Origin: Virgibacillus sp. MSP4-1
Lineage (GTDB): Bacteria > Bacillota > Bacilli > Bacillales > Alkalibacillaceae
Assembly (NCBI RefSeq): GCF_010092505.1
Contig: NZ_CP048021.1
Coordinates: forward strand, 3,224,001-3,288,000
DNA: 64,000 bases
Direction: 5' to 3'
A program made the position numbers and the translations under genes. A model generated the notes under the pieces. It had not been told where the DNA came from, searched no databases, and was given only the letters and a program-made list of their open reading frames with translations. Positions 58,401 through 64,000 of this stretch are shown here, in pieces. Position 1 is the stretch's first letter. Every line of letters begins with the position of its first letter.

Positions 58401-58585
58401 ATAATATAATAAAAGAACATCAAAAGGTAGACTGGCATGATAACATTGAAATCCATAATCGTATTGCACAAGAGTTAGATGACTTATTATTCGATTTCTC
58501 CAAAGAGCAAAATGTGGACTTGGATTTTGATACAATTGATAAAATCATTGAGCAGATAAAAACAGTTGCTCTTAGACGATATTAA
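55487..58585 (+). CDS. hsdR: Type I restriction endonuclease subunit
   Basis: A roughly 1032-residue motor and nuclease. The N-terminal PD-(D/E)XK domain is intact: RPDLVLFVNGIPLVVIECKK (Asp ~153, Glu ~167, Lys ~169). The SF2 translocase follows, with Walker A HTQGSGKSLTM (about 311-321), DESHRTQYG, GFTGTP and the later LLTGFDAPRATVLYVDKP and QAIARVNR motifs. The helical C-terminus binds HsdM. The start is taken as TTG 55487, six bases after GGAGGTG; a GTG five codons earlier overlaps the ribosome site. The enzyme cuts unmodified DNA after translocation. Confidence 0.95.
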   Translation: MARTNSYDERYISQTPAIELLKNSGYQYLSPEDSEQKRGSLYNVLLIDILKEKLQTFNDYEYKGKKYNFSDSNIQQAIRDLDEPLTDGLVKTNEKIFETLMLGRSYTEFLPDGSKKSFTIQYIDWENFENNEFHIVEEFSVERMDGRGAVRPDLVLFVNGIPLVVIECKKASISMEQGISQMIRNQGRDYVPQLFKFVQILMSTNKNETKYATINTPKKFWSVWKEEKEEWLQLWLDKTVEGRLPTTQDKNIISLFHPERLLELTRFFTLFDKDQKKVTRYQQYFAIKEILKTIEERDESGNRQSGVIWHTQGSGKSLTMVMLAKCIVSELASYNPKVVIVTDRVELDKQIHKTFNHTRLKASRATTGSHLVDLINDNNADIVTTLVHKFDTASTKQKPVESRDIFVLVDESHRTQYGELHIKMKKVFPNACYLGFTGTPLMKKEKSTMIKFGKLIHTYTIADGVRDKAIVPLLYEGKMVDQSVNQRAIDNRLEMITRNLNDEQKDAVMKKWSLFERIASSNQRISMIAFDINQHFLDNYKTQGSQFKAMLATNSKIEAIRYLESFEELGDLNCAVVVSPPDQREGHEAVDEESKDKIQRFWKRMMDRYGTPESYEDAIKEEFIHGDEIDLLIVVDKLLTGFDAPRATVLYVDKPMKEHTLLQAIARVNRLYEGKDYGFIVDYRGLLEKLDEAMQMYSGAGLENFDPKDIEGAIHDVISVIGQLRQYHSDLLQMFAPIKNKHDTEEYEVWLEDEERRNEFYDTVSKFGRNLGIALESEKIYNALSPEELQKYKKDLKFYQELRKSVKLRYSDTIDHKEYEAKMQKLMDNYISAEEVIRITNPVDILNEKAFEEELERLDSKRAKADAIRTRLSKSVSTKWDENPAYYKKFSERIQEAIQEYKDKRISEAEYLNRMKDIMKDYRKGETADDYPDVIKENRDAQAFYGVTKDIMSEVKEETAEYNLGGLALKMDNIIKEHQKVDWHDNIEIHNRIAQELDDLLFDFSKEQNVDLDFDTIDKIIEQIKTVALRRY

Positions 58586-58596
58586 GGGTGAACAAC

Positions 58597-59322
58597 ATGG
58601 AGCTACATCAAGTTCAATATGGAAACAAAACAATTGATTTTATAGTCGAAAGAAAAAAGGTTAAGAACGTAAATCTAAATATAAAACCCGATATGACGGT
58701 AGAAGTTTCGGCCGCAGAAGATGTTCCGCTAAGTTTTATTTATGAGTTTGTAAAGAAAAAGAGTGCTTGGATTAGTAAACACGTCAAGAGTTTTGAGTGT
58801 GTGTTACCAGAGAAACAAAGTGAACGTGAGTATGTAAGCGGAGAAACCTATAAATACTTAGGTAAACAATATCGGTTGCGTGTACAAAAATCTGAGAACG
58901 AAGAAGTAGTAAAATATTTTAGAGGTTTTATCTATGTTTTTGTAAAAGATACAGACAATGTTAAAAGAAAGGCTAAATTAATGGATGAATGGTTTAGAGA
59001 AAGGGCTCAGAAAACCTTCCAGGAGTCATTAAATAAGCTGTTTCCTTTAGTTGAAAAGTACGGGGTAGAAAAACCATCCGTTGATATGAAAGTGATGAAA
59101 GCACGTTGGGGTTCAGCTTTATTGGATACAAACACTATACTTCTCAACGTAAATCTAATAAAAGCACCTAAACACTGTATTGATTACGTAATTTTACATG
59201 AGTTAATCCATTTTAAGTATAATGATCATAGTGATAAATTTTACAACATGCTCTATTCCCTTATGCCAGATTGGGAAAAGAGAAAGGCATTTTTAGATGA
59301 AGAGATAGTGAAAGAACTATAG
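58597..59322 (+). CDS. M48/YgjP-type zinc metallopeptidase-like protein
   Basis: A 241-residue protein with the zinc-binding HELIH motif (residues about 201-205) followed by NDHSDKFYNML, plus MKARWGSALLDTNTILLNVNLIKAPKHCIDYV. This is the DUF45/YgjP (SprT-like) family, which is often encoded directly downstream of hsdR. Whether it acts on restriction subunits or on DNA-protein crosslinks is not known. The ATG at 58597 is used, after AAGGGTG; the gene begins 11 bases after hsdR and ends the operon before a strong terminator. Confidence 0.88.
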   Translation: MELHQVQYGNKTIDFIVERKKVKNVNLNIKPDMTVEVSAAEDVPLSFIYEFVKKKSAWISKHVKSFECVLPEKQSEREYVSGETYKYLGKQYRLRVQKSENEEVVKYFRGFIYVFVKDTDNVKRKAKLMDEWFRERAQKTFQESLNKLFPLVEKYGVEKPSVDMKVMKARWGSALLDTNTILLNVNLIKAPKHCIDYVILHELIHFKYNDHSDKFYNMLYSLMPDWEKRKAFLDEEIVKEL

Positions 59323-59358
59323 CGAACTTCTCGGCATTACAACACAGAATTAACAACA

Positions 59359-59401
59359 GAAGGCAGTTCCTAACAGATTAATGTAAAGGAACTGCCTTTT
59401 T
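59359..59401. terminator. Bidirectional terminator between restriction operon and regulator
   Basis: AGGCAGTTCC / GGAACTGCCT, 10-bp perfect stem, with T residues on the plus side and A residues on the other, between converging genes. Confidence 0.85.
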
Positions 59402-59405
59402 ATGT

Positions 59406-59909
59406 TTAGATATTGTTTTGGTTGGCGTATTGATCAGTGAAGGTAAGGAGTAGTTGAGCAATAATATCTTGTAGTTTAAGGTGGGGGAATTCTTCATCAC
59501 AAGTTTTAGCAAACAGTTTATAGATATCATCAGATATGCGGAAGTTCTTGGTTACTGTTTTAGAAGAGGAATGGTAGATACGCTTGTCCAATGTGAAGTC
59601 ATAGTTGCCCTTTCTACTTTCAATAAGTGATTGCAAAATAGCAAAGTTTTCTTTAATGTAGGCTACTTCATCACTATCTGATGTAGGATCTTCAACTATT
59701 AAACTATCATCTTGAACAAACTTACAATACTGTCCCAATCTTTTTATATACACGTAGTCGTTTTCTTGCATAAGTTTTGTGAACGTACTGTATTTAATTT
59801 TGAGGGTGTCTGCTACCTTTCGTAAATCATTACCTTCCTTTTGGAGAAGGTCGTTCACAACTTTTACACGTTGTTTGCTACTTATAGTGGTAAAGTTGTC
59901 ATCGTTCAT
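59406..59909 (-). CDS. Putative DNA-binding regulator, HTH plus ribbon-helix-helix-like
   Basis: A 167-residue protein. The N-terminus (KQRVKVVNDLLQKEGNDLRKVADTLKIKYSTFTKLMQENDYVYI) looks like a helix-turn-helix. The C-terminus (TKNFRISDDIYKLFAKTCDEEFPHLKLQDIIAQLLLTF) has the strand-helix-helix plan of CopG-type repressors. Similar proteins are common on Gram-positive plasmids and mobile elements. AAAGGAGGTG precedes the ATG. It is divergent from the CBASS genes, 105 bases away, so it may repress them; that is inference. Confidence 0.65.
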   Translation of the reverse strand: MNDDNFTTISSKQRVKVVNDLLQKEGNDLRKVADTLKIKYSTFTKLMQENDYVYIKRLGQYCKFVQDDSLIVEDPTSDSDEVAYIKENFAILQSLIESRKGNYDFTLDKRIYHSSSKTVTKNFRISDDIYKLFAKTCDEEFPHLKLQDIIAQLLLTFTDQYANQNNI

Positions 59910-60014
59910 GGGTACACCTCCTTTGCAAATGTTTTTATATTATAGATTCATTTCTTTTAATAATTACTTTTAAGGAGAATATTTTTCTTATCTCAATAAG
60001 AAAGGAGGATTTGT

Positions 60015-60599
60015 TTGAAAAAGGACTATTTTGTGAGACAGCTCGCAGAAAACGGATATAACGTGATTTATGGAGCAAAAAAGCATTTCTCAACATACGA
60101 CATGGTAATAAAGATGCCAGGGAGAATTGCGTTTATTACTCTCTCTATTGGTATTTGGCAGATATATAAACCAGGTTTTCTGTATAATACGGAAGTTTCT
60201 CTTGCTTTAATAATTGCAAGTATCATTGCCTTAACAATTAGTCAATACAATAGTGAAAAAGATAGATATAGAGTAATAGGAAATCGGTTAATACAGATAC
60301 ACAATGAACTTCGTGACCTTTATTATCAAGCTATTAGTTCAAATCAAGAGGAATACTGCAATGATTCGAACGAAACTGTTATGATGAAGAAACTAATGGA
60401 TGAATTTTACGAAATAAGTATTTCAAAACAGATATTTGTTAGTGATTGGATTGCTCATTATAAATTGTTTTTTCAAAGCCAGTATGAATGGATAGACGAA
60501 CAAAAGAATTTCACATGGAAAGATAAAATTCCTTTATCCTTCCGAATAACAGTAATTGGTCTATTGGTATTTGTAATACTATTATTTATCGTTTTATAG
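60015..60599 (+). CDS. SLATT-domain membrane effector (CBASS)
   Basis: A 194-residue protein. Membrane helices lie at about 36-51 (GRIAFITLSIGIWQIY), 59-77 (TEVSLALIIASIIALTISQ) and 173-193. The N-terminal AENGYNVIYGAKKHFSTYDMVIKMPG and the helical middle YRVIGNRLIQIHNELRDLYYQAI fit the SLATT family, predicted pore-forming effectors linked to nucleotide second messengers. TTG start after AAAGGAGG with six-base spacing. It is followed after nine bases by the nucleotidyltransferase gene, so it should be opened by that enzyme's product to kill or arrest infected cells. Confidence 0.85.
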   Translation: MKKDYFVRQLAENGYNVIYGAKKHFSTYDMVIKMPGRIAFITLSIGIWQIYKPGFLYNTEVSLALIIASIIALTISQYNSEKDRYRVIGNRLIQIHNELRDLYYQAISSNQEEYCNDSNETVMMKKLMDEFYEISISKQIFVSDWIAHYKLFFQSQYEWIDEQKNFTWKDKIPLSFRITVIGLLVFVILLFIVL

Positions 60600-60608
60600 G
60601 GGGATTAG

Positions 60609-61961
60609 ATGTTAGAAGAAAAGTTCGAGGAATATGTTGATGGATTACAAATAGAATCAATTGAGGAAGAAACAAAAAGGGTAAAGGAAATAACTAAGCG
60701 GTTAAACAAGTCATTTAGGAACTTAGAAAATGATGAAATAGAAAATAGTCATATAGTTGGTTCTTTAGGAAGAGATACTGCAATAAAAACGTTTAGTGAC
60801 GTTGATATGCTTTATGTTTTACCAAAGGAGCTAAAAAAACAGTATGACGAACATGAGGGAAATGGGCAATCGAAACTGTTGCAAAAAGTTAAACAGGAAA
60901 TTAAGAAAAGATACCCTAAAACAATTGTGAGAGGCGATGGACAAGTTGTTGTTGTAAGTTTTGAAAGTATAAATAAAACTGTTGAGGTATGCCCATGCTT
61001 TGAGCGATCAGATGGATCGTTTGATTATCCTGACTCAAATAATGGTGGTTCGTGGAAGAAAACTGATCCCATGCCAGAAATTGAAGAAAGTATAACGACT
61101 ATTGAAGAGACAAACACAAACTTTAAGTATATTTGTAATTTAGTTCGAGCTTGGAAGAATAATAAAGGCTTTAAATTTGGTGGACTATTAATAGATACAT
61201 TAGTTTATAATTTCTTTAATGAGAATGAAGACTATAAGAGTGCTACATTTAATGATTACCTTCCGTTGTTGAAGGATCTCTTGTGCTATCTGAAAGATCG
61301 TAATAAAGATCAAAAGTATTGGTACGCCCTTGGCAGTAACCAAAAAGTCTATAACAAAGGTGGGACTTTCGTTAATAAGGCTAAAAAGGCATATGAAAAG
61401 ATCAAAGACAAGACAGAAGATAGTGACGACATATATGAAGCATTACGAAGCATATTTGGAAAGGCATTTCCTGTGCCAGAAGAGATCAAAGAGAACAAAG
61501 CATTTGAAAAAAGTGCTTTGTTTGGTAGATATGTTCGGCAAACAGAAGAATTTATTGAAGATAAGTTCGATGTTGATATTCGTTATCGCCTAAAAATTGA
61601 TTGTATCGTAAAACAAGATGGTTTTAGAAATAAATTTTTAAGAAACATCCTACGTGATAAATTACCTTTAAAGGCGAACAAGAGCTTAGAGTTTTTCATT
61701 ACTGAAAATGAATTCGAGTCCCTGTCAAAAGATGATGAAGATAGTCTTTATTATGAAGTATATTGGAAAGTTCGCAATCGTGGAGAGGAAGCTATGAGAA
61801 GAGACTGTATTAGAGGACAAATTGTAAGGGATAAAGGTACACGCAAGAAAATTGAGTCGACTAATTTTAAAGGCGGACATTTCGTAGAATGCTATGTTGT
61901 ATATAGAAATGTTTGCGTTGCAAAAGATAAGATAAGTGTACCTATTTCAAATTCATATTAA
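60609..61961 (+). CDS. SMODS-type CD-NTase nucleotidyltransferase with AGS-C-like domain (CBASS)
   Basis: A 450-residue cGAS/DncV-like enzyme predicted to make a cyclic oligonucleotide alarm signal on phage infection. The polymerase-beta-like core has GSLGRDTAIKTFSDVDML: Gly51-Ser52, Asp64 and Asp66, with a third acidic residue, Glu126, in KTVEVCPCF. The OAS-like helical middle (NFKYICNLVRAWKNNKGFKFGGLLIDTLVYNFF) follows. The last 90 residues (KSLEFFITENEF .. YEVYWKVRNRGEEAMRRDCIRGQI .. GGHFVECYVVYRNVCVAKDKI) resemble the AGS-C nucleotide-sensing domain. GGGGGATTAG precedes the ATG. No Cap2/Cap3 ubiquitin-like or HORMA/TRIP genes are adjacent, so this is a minimal two-gene system. Confidence 0.9.
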   Translation: MLEEKFEEYVDGLQIESIEEETKRVKEITKRLNKSFRNLENDEIENSHIVGSLGRDTAIKTFSDVDMLYVLPKELKKQYDEHEGNGQSKLLQKVKQEIKKRYPKTIVRGDGQVVVVSFESINKTVEVCPCFERSDGSFDYPDSNNGGSWKKTDPMPEIEESITTIEETNTNFKYICNLVRAWKNNKGFKFGGLLIDTLVYNFFNENEDYKSATFNDYLPLLKDLLCYLKDRNKDQKYWYALGSNQKVYNKGGTFVNKAKKAYEKIKDKTEDSDDIYEALRSIFGKAFPVPEEIKENKAFEKSALFGRYVRQTEEFIEDKFDVDIRYRLKIDCIVKQDGFRNKFLRNILRDKLPLKANKSLEFFITENEFESLSKDDEDSLYYEVYWKVRNRGEEAMRRDCIRGQIVRDKGTRKKIESTNFKGGHFVECYVVYRNVCVAKDKISVPISNSY

Positions 61962-62066
61962 GACATTGTTTTTGGAAATGTAAATGTATATGTAACTATA
62001 TATGTTTACATTTTCTTAAATATCAATTAAGTTGAACTTGTAATTAATAATAAATGGGGGATGTCT

Positions 62067-62906
62067 ATGAGATATTTTGCAGAAAGGAATGATTTTTTAA
62101 ATAGTGACTTTTCTATTAGTTATAAAGGTTTGAAAAATTATTTTAATCAGATACATAGATACTTTGAGGACAGAAAGTTATTTGAGGTAGCACGCAATGG
62201 AGTTTGGCAATCAGAGCAATTTAAGGATGACTACCAATTGTATCCACCTTCATTGTCCCCATCACCAGAGATATTCTTTATCAATCATTTGAATAGGGAT
62301 AAAGTATATCCTATTTGGGAATATTACGATACTTACAAAGAAGAAGAACTATTTACGGTGATTGAAATTCTTTACGATCATATTGGTGTATATGATCATA
62401 AAAAAGGTACTTTTATTTCAGATGAATATAAAAAGGAATTTGCTGAACATATAAATAACTTGTTGAAGAGATATAAAAGTGGTTATTACTTGAATGAGAA
62501 GTACGGTTTTATAATGGAATTACCTAATGATGCGATAACTGCACTTATGAATACGGAAAAGCCTGAAACTATGGATGACGATGTTATAGAGCAGTTAAAA
62601 ACATCCGTAAAAATGTACTATAGATTTGATTCGAATGAAGAAACCAAAAAGAAGGCTATAAATATTTTAGCAGATATTTTAGAACCGTTAAGGAATGATT
62701 TGAAAGAGATTTTAAACAACGAGTATGACGTAAACAAAAATAATCATGATAAAGCCATATTCAATATTGTTAATGGTTTTAATATACGTCATAATGACAA
62801 AAAGCAACTAACAGATTACAGTAAACAAATTTGGTATGATTGGATGATGCAATACTATACAAGCGTTATTTTTACTTACTATAGGTTAAAATCAGAATAC
62901 GAGTAA
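62067..62906 (+). CDS. Hypothetical protein downstream of CBASS genes
   Basis: A 279-residue acidic, mostly helical protein of unknown family. Near the C-terminus, NGFNIRHNDKKQLTDYSKQIWYDWMMQYYTSVIFTYYRLK contains an IRHN sequence in a helical setting, which recalls HEPN-like and abortive-infection proteins; the evidence is thin. The ATG at 62067 (GGGGG six bases upstream) is preferred over 62061. It starts 105 bases after the nucleotidyltransferase gene, which might make it a third member of the defence cassette or an independent gene. A short open frame continues after its stop (62890-63007). Confidence 0.5.
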   Translation: MRYFAERNDFLNSDFSISYKGLKNYFNQIHRYFEDRKLFEVARNGVWQSEQFKDDYQLYPPSLSPSPEIFFINHLNRDKVYPIWEYYDTYKEEELFTVIEILYDHIGVYDHKKGTFISDEYKKEFAEHINNLLKRYKSGYYLNEKYGFIMELPNDAITALMNTEKPETMDDDVIEQLKTSVKMYYRFDSNEETKKKAINILADILEPLRNDLKEILNNEYDVNKNNHDKAIFNIVNGFNIRHNDKKQLTDYSKQIWYDWMMQYYTSVIFTYYRLKSEYE

Positions 62907-63007
62907 AAGAAGCAATAAAGGATTTAATTGAAAATCCATCTTCTATTAGAAAATTTCATCAGTCACAACAAGGGGAGATTCAGAAGATTTATGAAAAGAA
63001 CATCTAA
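62890..63007 (+). pseudogene. Open-frame remnant after the 62067 gene
   Basis: In another frame, about 36 codons without an ATG read VKEAIKDLIENPSSIRKFHQ then SQQGEIQKIYEKNI and end at TAA 63005-63007, just before a hairpin. It looks protein-like, so it may be the end of a decayed gene or a frameshifted tail of its neighbour. Confidence 0.35.
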
Positions 63008-63008
63008 A

Positions 63009-63036
63009 AGACGAGAGTATTAATTCTCTCGTCTAT
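63009..63036 (+). terminator. Terminator at the right end of the element
   Basis: AGACGAGA / TCTCTCGTCT-type 9- to 10-bp stem; the T-tract is weak (TATATTT). Confidence 0.65.
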
Positions 63037-63083
63037 ATTTAGAACTCAATCTTGTTATGAAGAAAAAATACATATTCTATTCT

Positions 63084-63103
63084 TTTTACACAAATTTTAC
63101 ACA
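63084..63103. promoter_or_regulatory. Integrase arm-type sites, right end
   Basis: Two direct copies of TTTTACACA at 63084 and 63095 with the same 11-base spacing as two of the three left-end copies. Confidence 0.7.
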
Positions 63104-63145
63104 TCACATATCTAACCCCTTATATACCAACGATTCGCCCCCAAT

Positions 63146-63167
63146 TTCGACCCCGACCACCGGTATC
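63146..63167. repeat. attR, 22-bp direct repeat
   Basis: Exact copy of 45976-45997, the 3' end of tRNA-Leu. There is no tRNA 5' part here. Confidence 0.95.
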
Positions 63168-63208
63168 TAATCTAAACACACAAATAACTAAATATTATGA
63201 TTGTAAAT

Positions 63209-63250
63209 GGTAAGGACATAAGTTAAGTGTTCTTACCTTTCTTTATTTTT
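63209..63250 (+). terminator. Probable ancestral terminator of the rRNA-tRNA operon
   Basis: GGTAAGGACAT / GTGTTCTTACC followed by a T-rich tail, 42 bases after attR. Its distance from attR equals about that of the element's own terminator from attL. Confidence 0.65.
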
Positions 63251-63263
63251 GGGCTCTAAAAAA

Positions 63264-64000
63264 GGGCTCTAAAATAAATGTTGGGATACAGAAAAAATTC
63301 AGACAAATAAAAACACGCAATCTCCTAATTTTGTTAAACTTTGTTTAGACCAATAAACAACCACAAAAAGGAGATGCGTGCAATTGCATTCTAACATTTC
63401 TTTACCAGGATTAGAAGAGTTTATCATTACTAAATCATTTGAGAAAGATGGGTACTATCAACTTCATGTGGAGTTGGAGCGTGTACCTCACCAATGTCCG
63501 TGCTGTAGACAAGTTACGGATCGAGTCCATGATTACCGTGTCCAAAAAATTAAAGATCATCATATTTTTGGGAGACGAACAGCCTTATTTTACCGGAAAC
63601 GTCGGTATGTTTGTGAAAATGAAAACTGCCGGAAAACGATTTTATGAAGAGAATTCGATAGTGGAGCGATACCAAAGGCAATCCGTAGAGTTTAGCCAGG
63701 CGATAGGTATGGAGTTAATCAATGATAAGAACTTTAAGGATGTCGCAGATCGCTTCGACACCTCTCCTACAACGGTTATGCGCCGTTTTGATCAGGTTAG
63801 TGCTTCGATGTTAAGGGAAACAAATAAATTACCTGAGGTTATTGCGATAGATGAATATAAGGGGGATGCAGGTGGAGAAAAGTATCAAACCGTTATTGCC
63901 GATCCGGTTGAAAGAAAACCATTAGAGATTCTAAAGACCGCAAAAAAGAAACACTAATGGTCTATTTACGAGAACATGGAGATAACGTAGAGGTTGTAGT
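63264..64000 (+). mobile_element. ISL3-family element, degenerate, cut by the window end
   Basis: A left inverted repeat beginning GGGCTCTAAAATAAATG at 63264 resembles that of the intact ISL3 copy at 14083; a partial duplicate GGGCTCTAAAA lies at 63251. The transposase frame inside is broken. Confidence 0.8.
63378..64000 (+). pseudogene. Frameshifted ISL3-family transposase (partial)
   Basis: The N-terminal zinc ribbon (CPCCRQVTDRVHDY .. YVCENENC) is in the frame starting near 63378. After about 63640 the continuation (FYEENSIVERYQRQSVEFSQAIG, then AIDEYKGDAGGEKYQTVIAD) is in the second frame. After about 63935 it shifts again (DRKKETLMVYLREHGDNVEVV). Both breaks look like single-base changes. 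It cannot give a working product without frameshifting. It is distinct in sequence from the intact ISL3 transposase at 14214. Confidence 0.85.

Larger units (their letters stand above)
45998..63167. mobile_element. 17.2-kb integrative element (defence island) in tRNA-Leu
   Basis: The element lies between exact 22-bp repeats, with a tyrosine integrase gene next to the tRNA end. It encodes a replication protein, phage- or plasmid-like regulators, a type I restriction system and a CBASS module. No relaxase, coupling protein, conjugation ATPase, capsid or terminase gene is visible, so it is probably an integrative mobilisable element or satellite rather than a full ICE or prophage. It looks visibly AT-richer than the flanking core, and genes are densely packed. 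Confidence 0.93.

Noticed and set aside
45998-63167. Complete conjugative element or prophage
   Set aside because: No relaxase, coupling ATPase, VirB4-like, terminase, portal or capsid gene can be recognised.

Overview
The window comes from a low-GC, endospore-forming Bacillaceae chromosome. It carries three small spore-protein-type genes (sspK, sspE and a YpzG-like gene), T-box leaders, a Bacillus-type PerR, and gene order matching the Bacillus subtilis yfh-yga-perR-rrnD segment. The 16S gene reads like the Virgibacillus/Oceanobacillus/Lentibacillus group; that placement is from memory of the sequence style, not from a search.

Region 1 (1-13.9 kb) is the syntenic core: yfhE(partial)-recX-yfhH-(ypzG-like)-sspK-yfhP-mutY-sspE-ntdP-ygaD. 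It is followed by a very large secreted YhcR-like nuclease/nucleotidase and a YceI-family gene. The gaps hold several families of short dispersed repeats. The most striking is a 52-bp periodic palindromic repeat present at three loci, expanded to at least 13 tandem copies at 7.6-8.3 kb.

Region 2 (14-19 kb) is a small accessory patch with an intact ISL3 element carrying a perfect 8-bp target duplication and two poorly known genes, followed by gsaB. Region 3 (19-28 kb) has an ECF sigma/anti-sigma pair and a complete trpEGDCFBA operon behind two tandem tryptophan T-boxes. Region 4 (28-39 kb) holds transporters (CPA2 antiporter, AEC, MFS with an ArsR-type regulator and twin operators), a K+ channel, bcp, a 2-hydroxyacid dehydrogenase, a cobalamin adenosyltransferase, perR with a near-perfect PerR box, ygzB and ygxA.

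Region 5 (39-46 kb) is a 16S-23S-5S operon preceded by four tandem promoters and followed by 14 tRNA genes in the order of the B. subtilis rrnD-trnD cluster, without the Thr gene and one Leu gene.

Region 6 (46-63.2 kb) is a 17-kb integrative element inserted in the 3' end of the last tRNA (Leu-CAA). It is bounded by a 22-bp direct repeat, with repeated integrase arm sites near both ends. It carries a tyrosine integrase, a gene II/X-like replication protein, an XRE regulator, a PD-(D/E)XK-like protein, a type I restriction-modification operon with an extra half-size HsdS and an M48-type peptidase, and a CBASS anti-phage module: a SLATT membrane effector plus a SMODS nucleotidyltransferase with AGS-C-like tail, with a divergent HTH/ribbon-helix-helix gene on one side and an unknown gene on the other. 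It is best described as a mobile defence island. A decayed ISL3 transposase lies just outside attR at the window's right edge.
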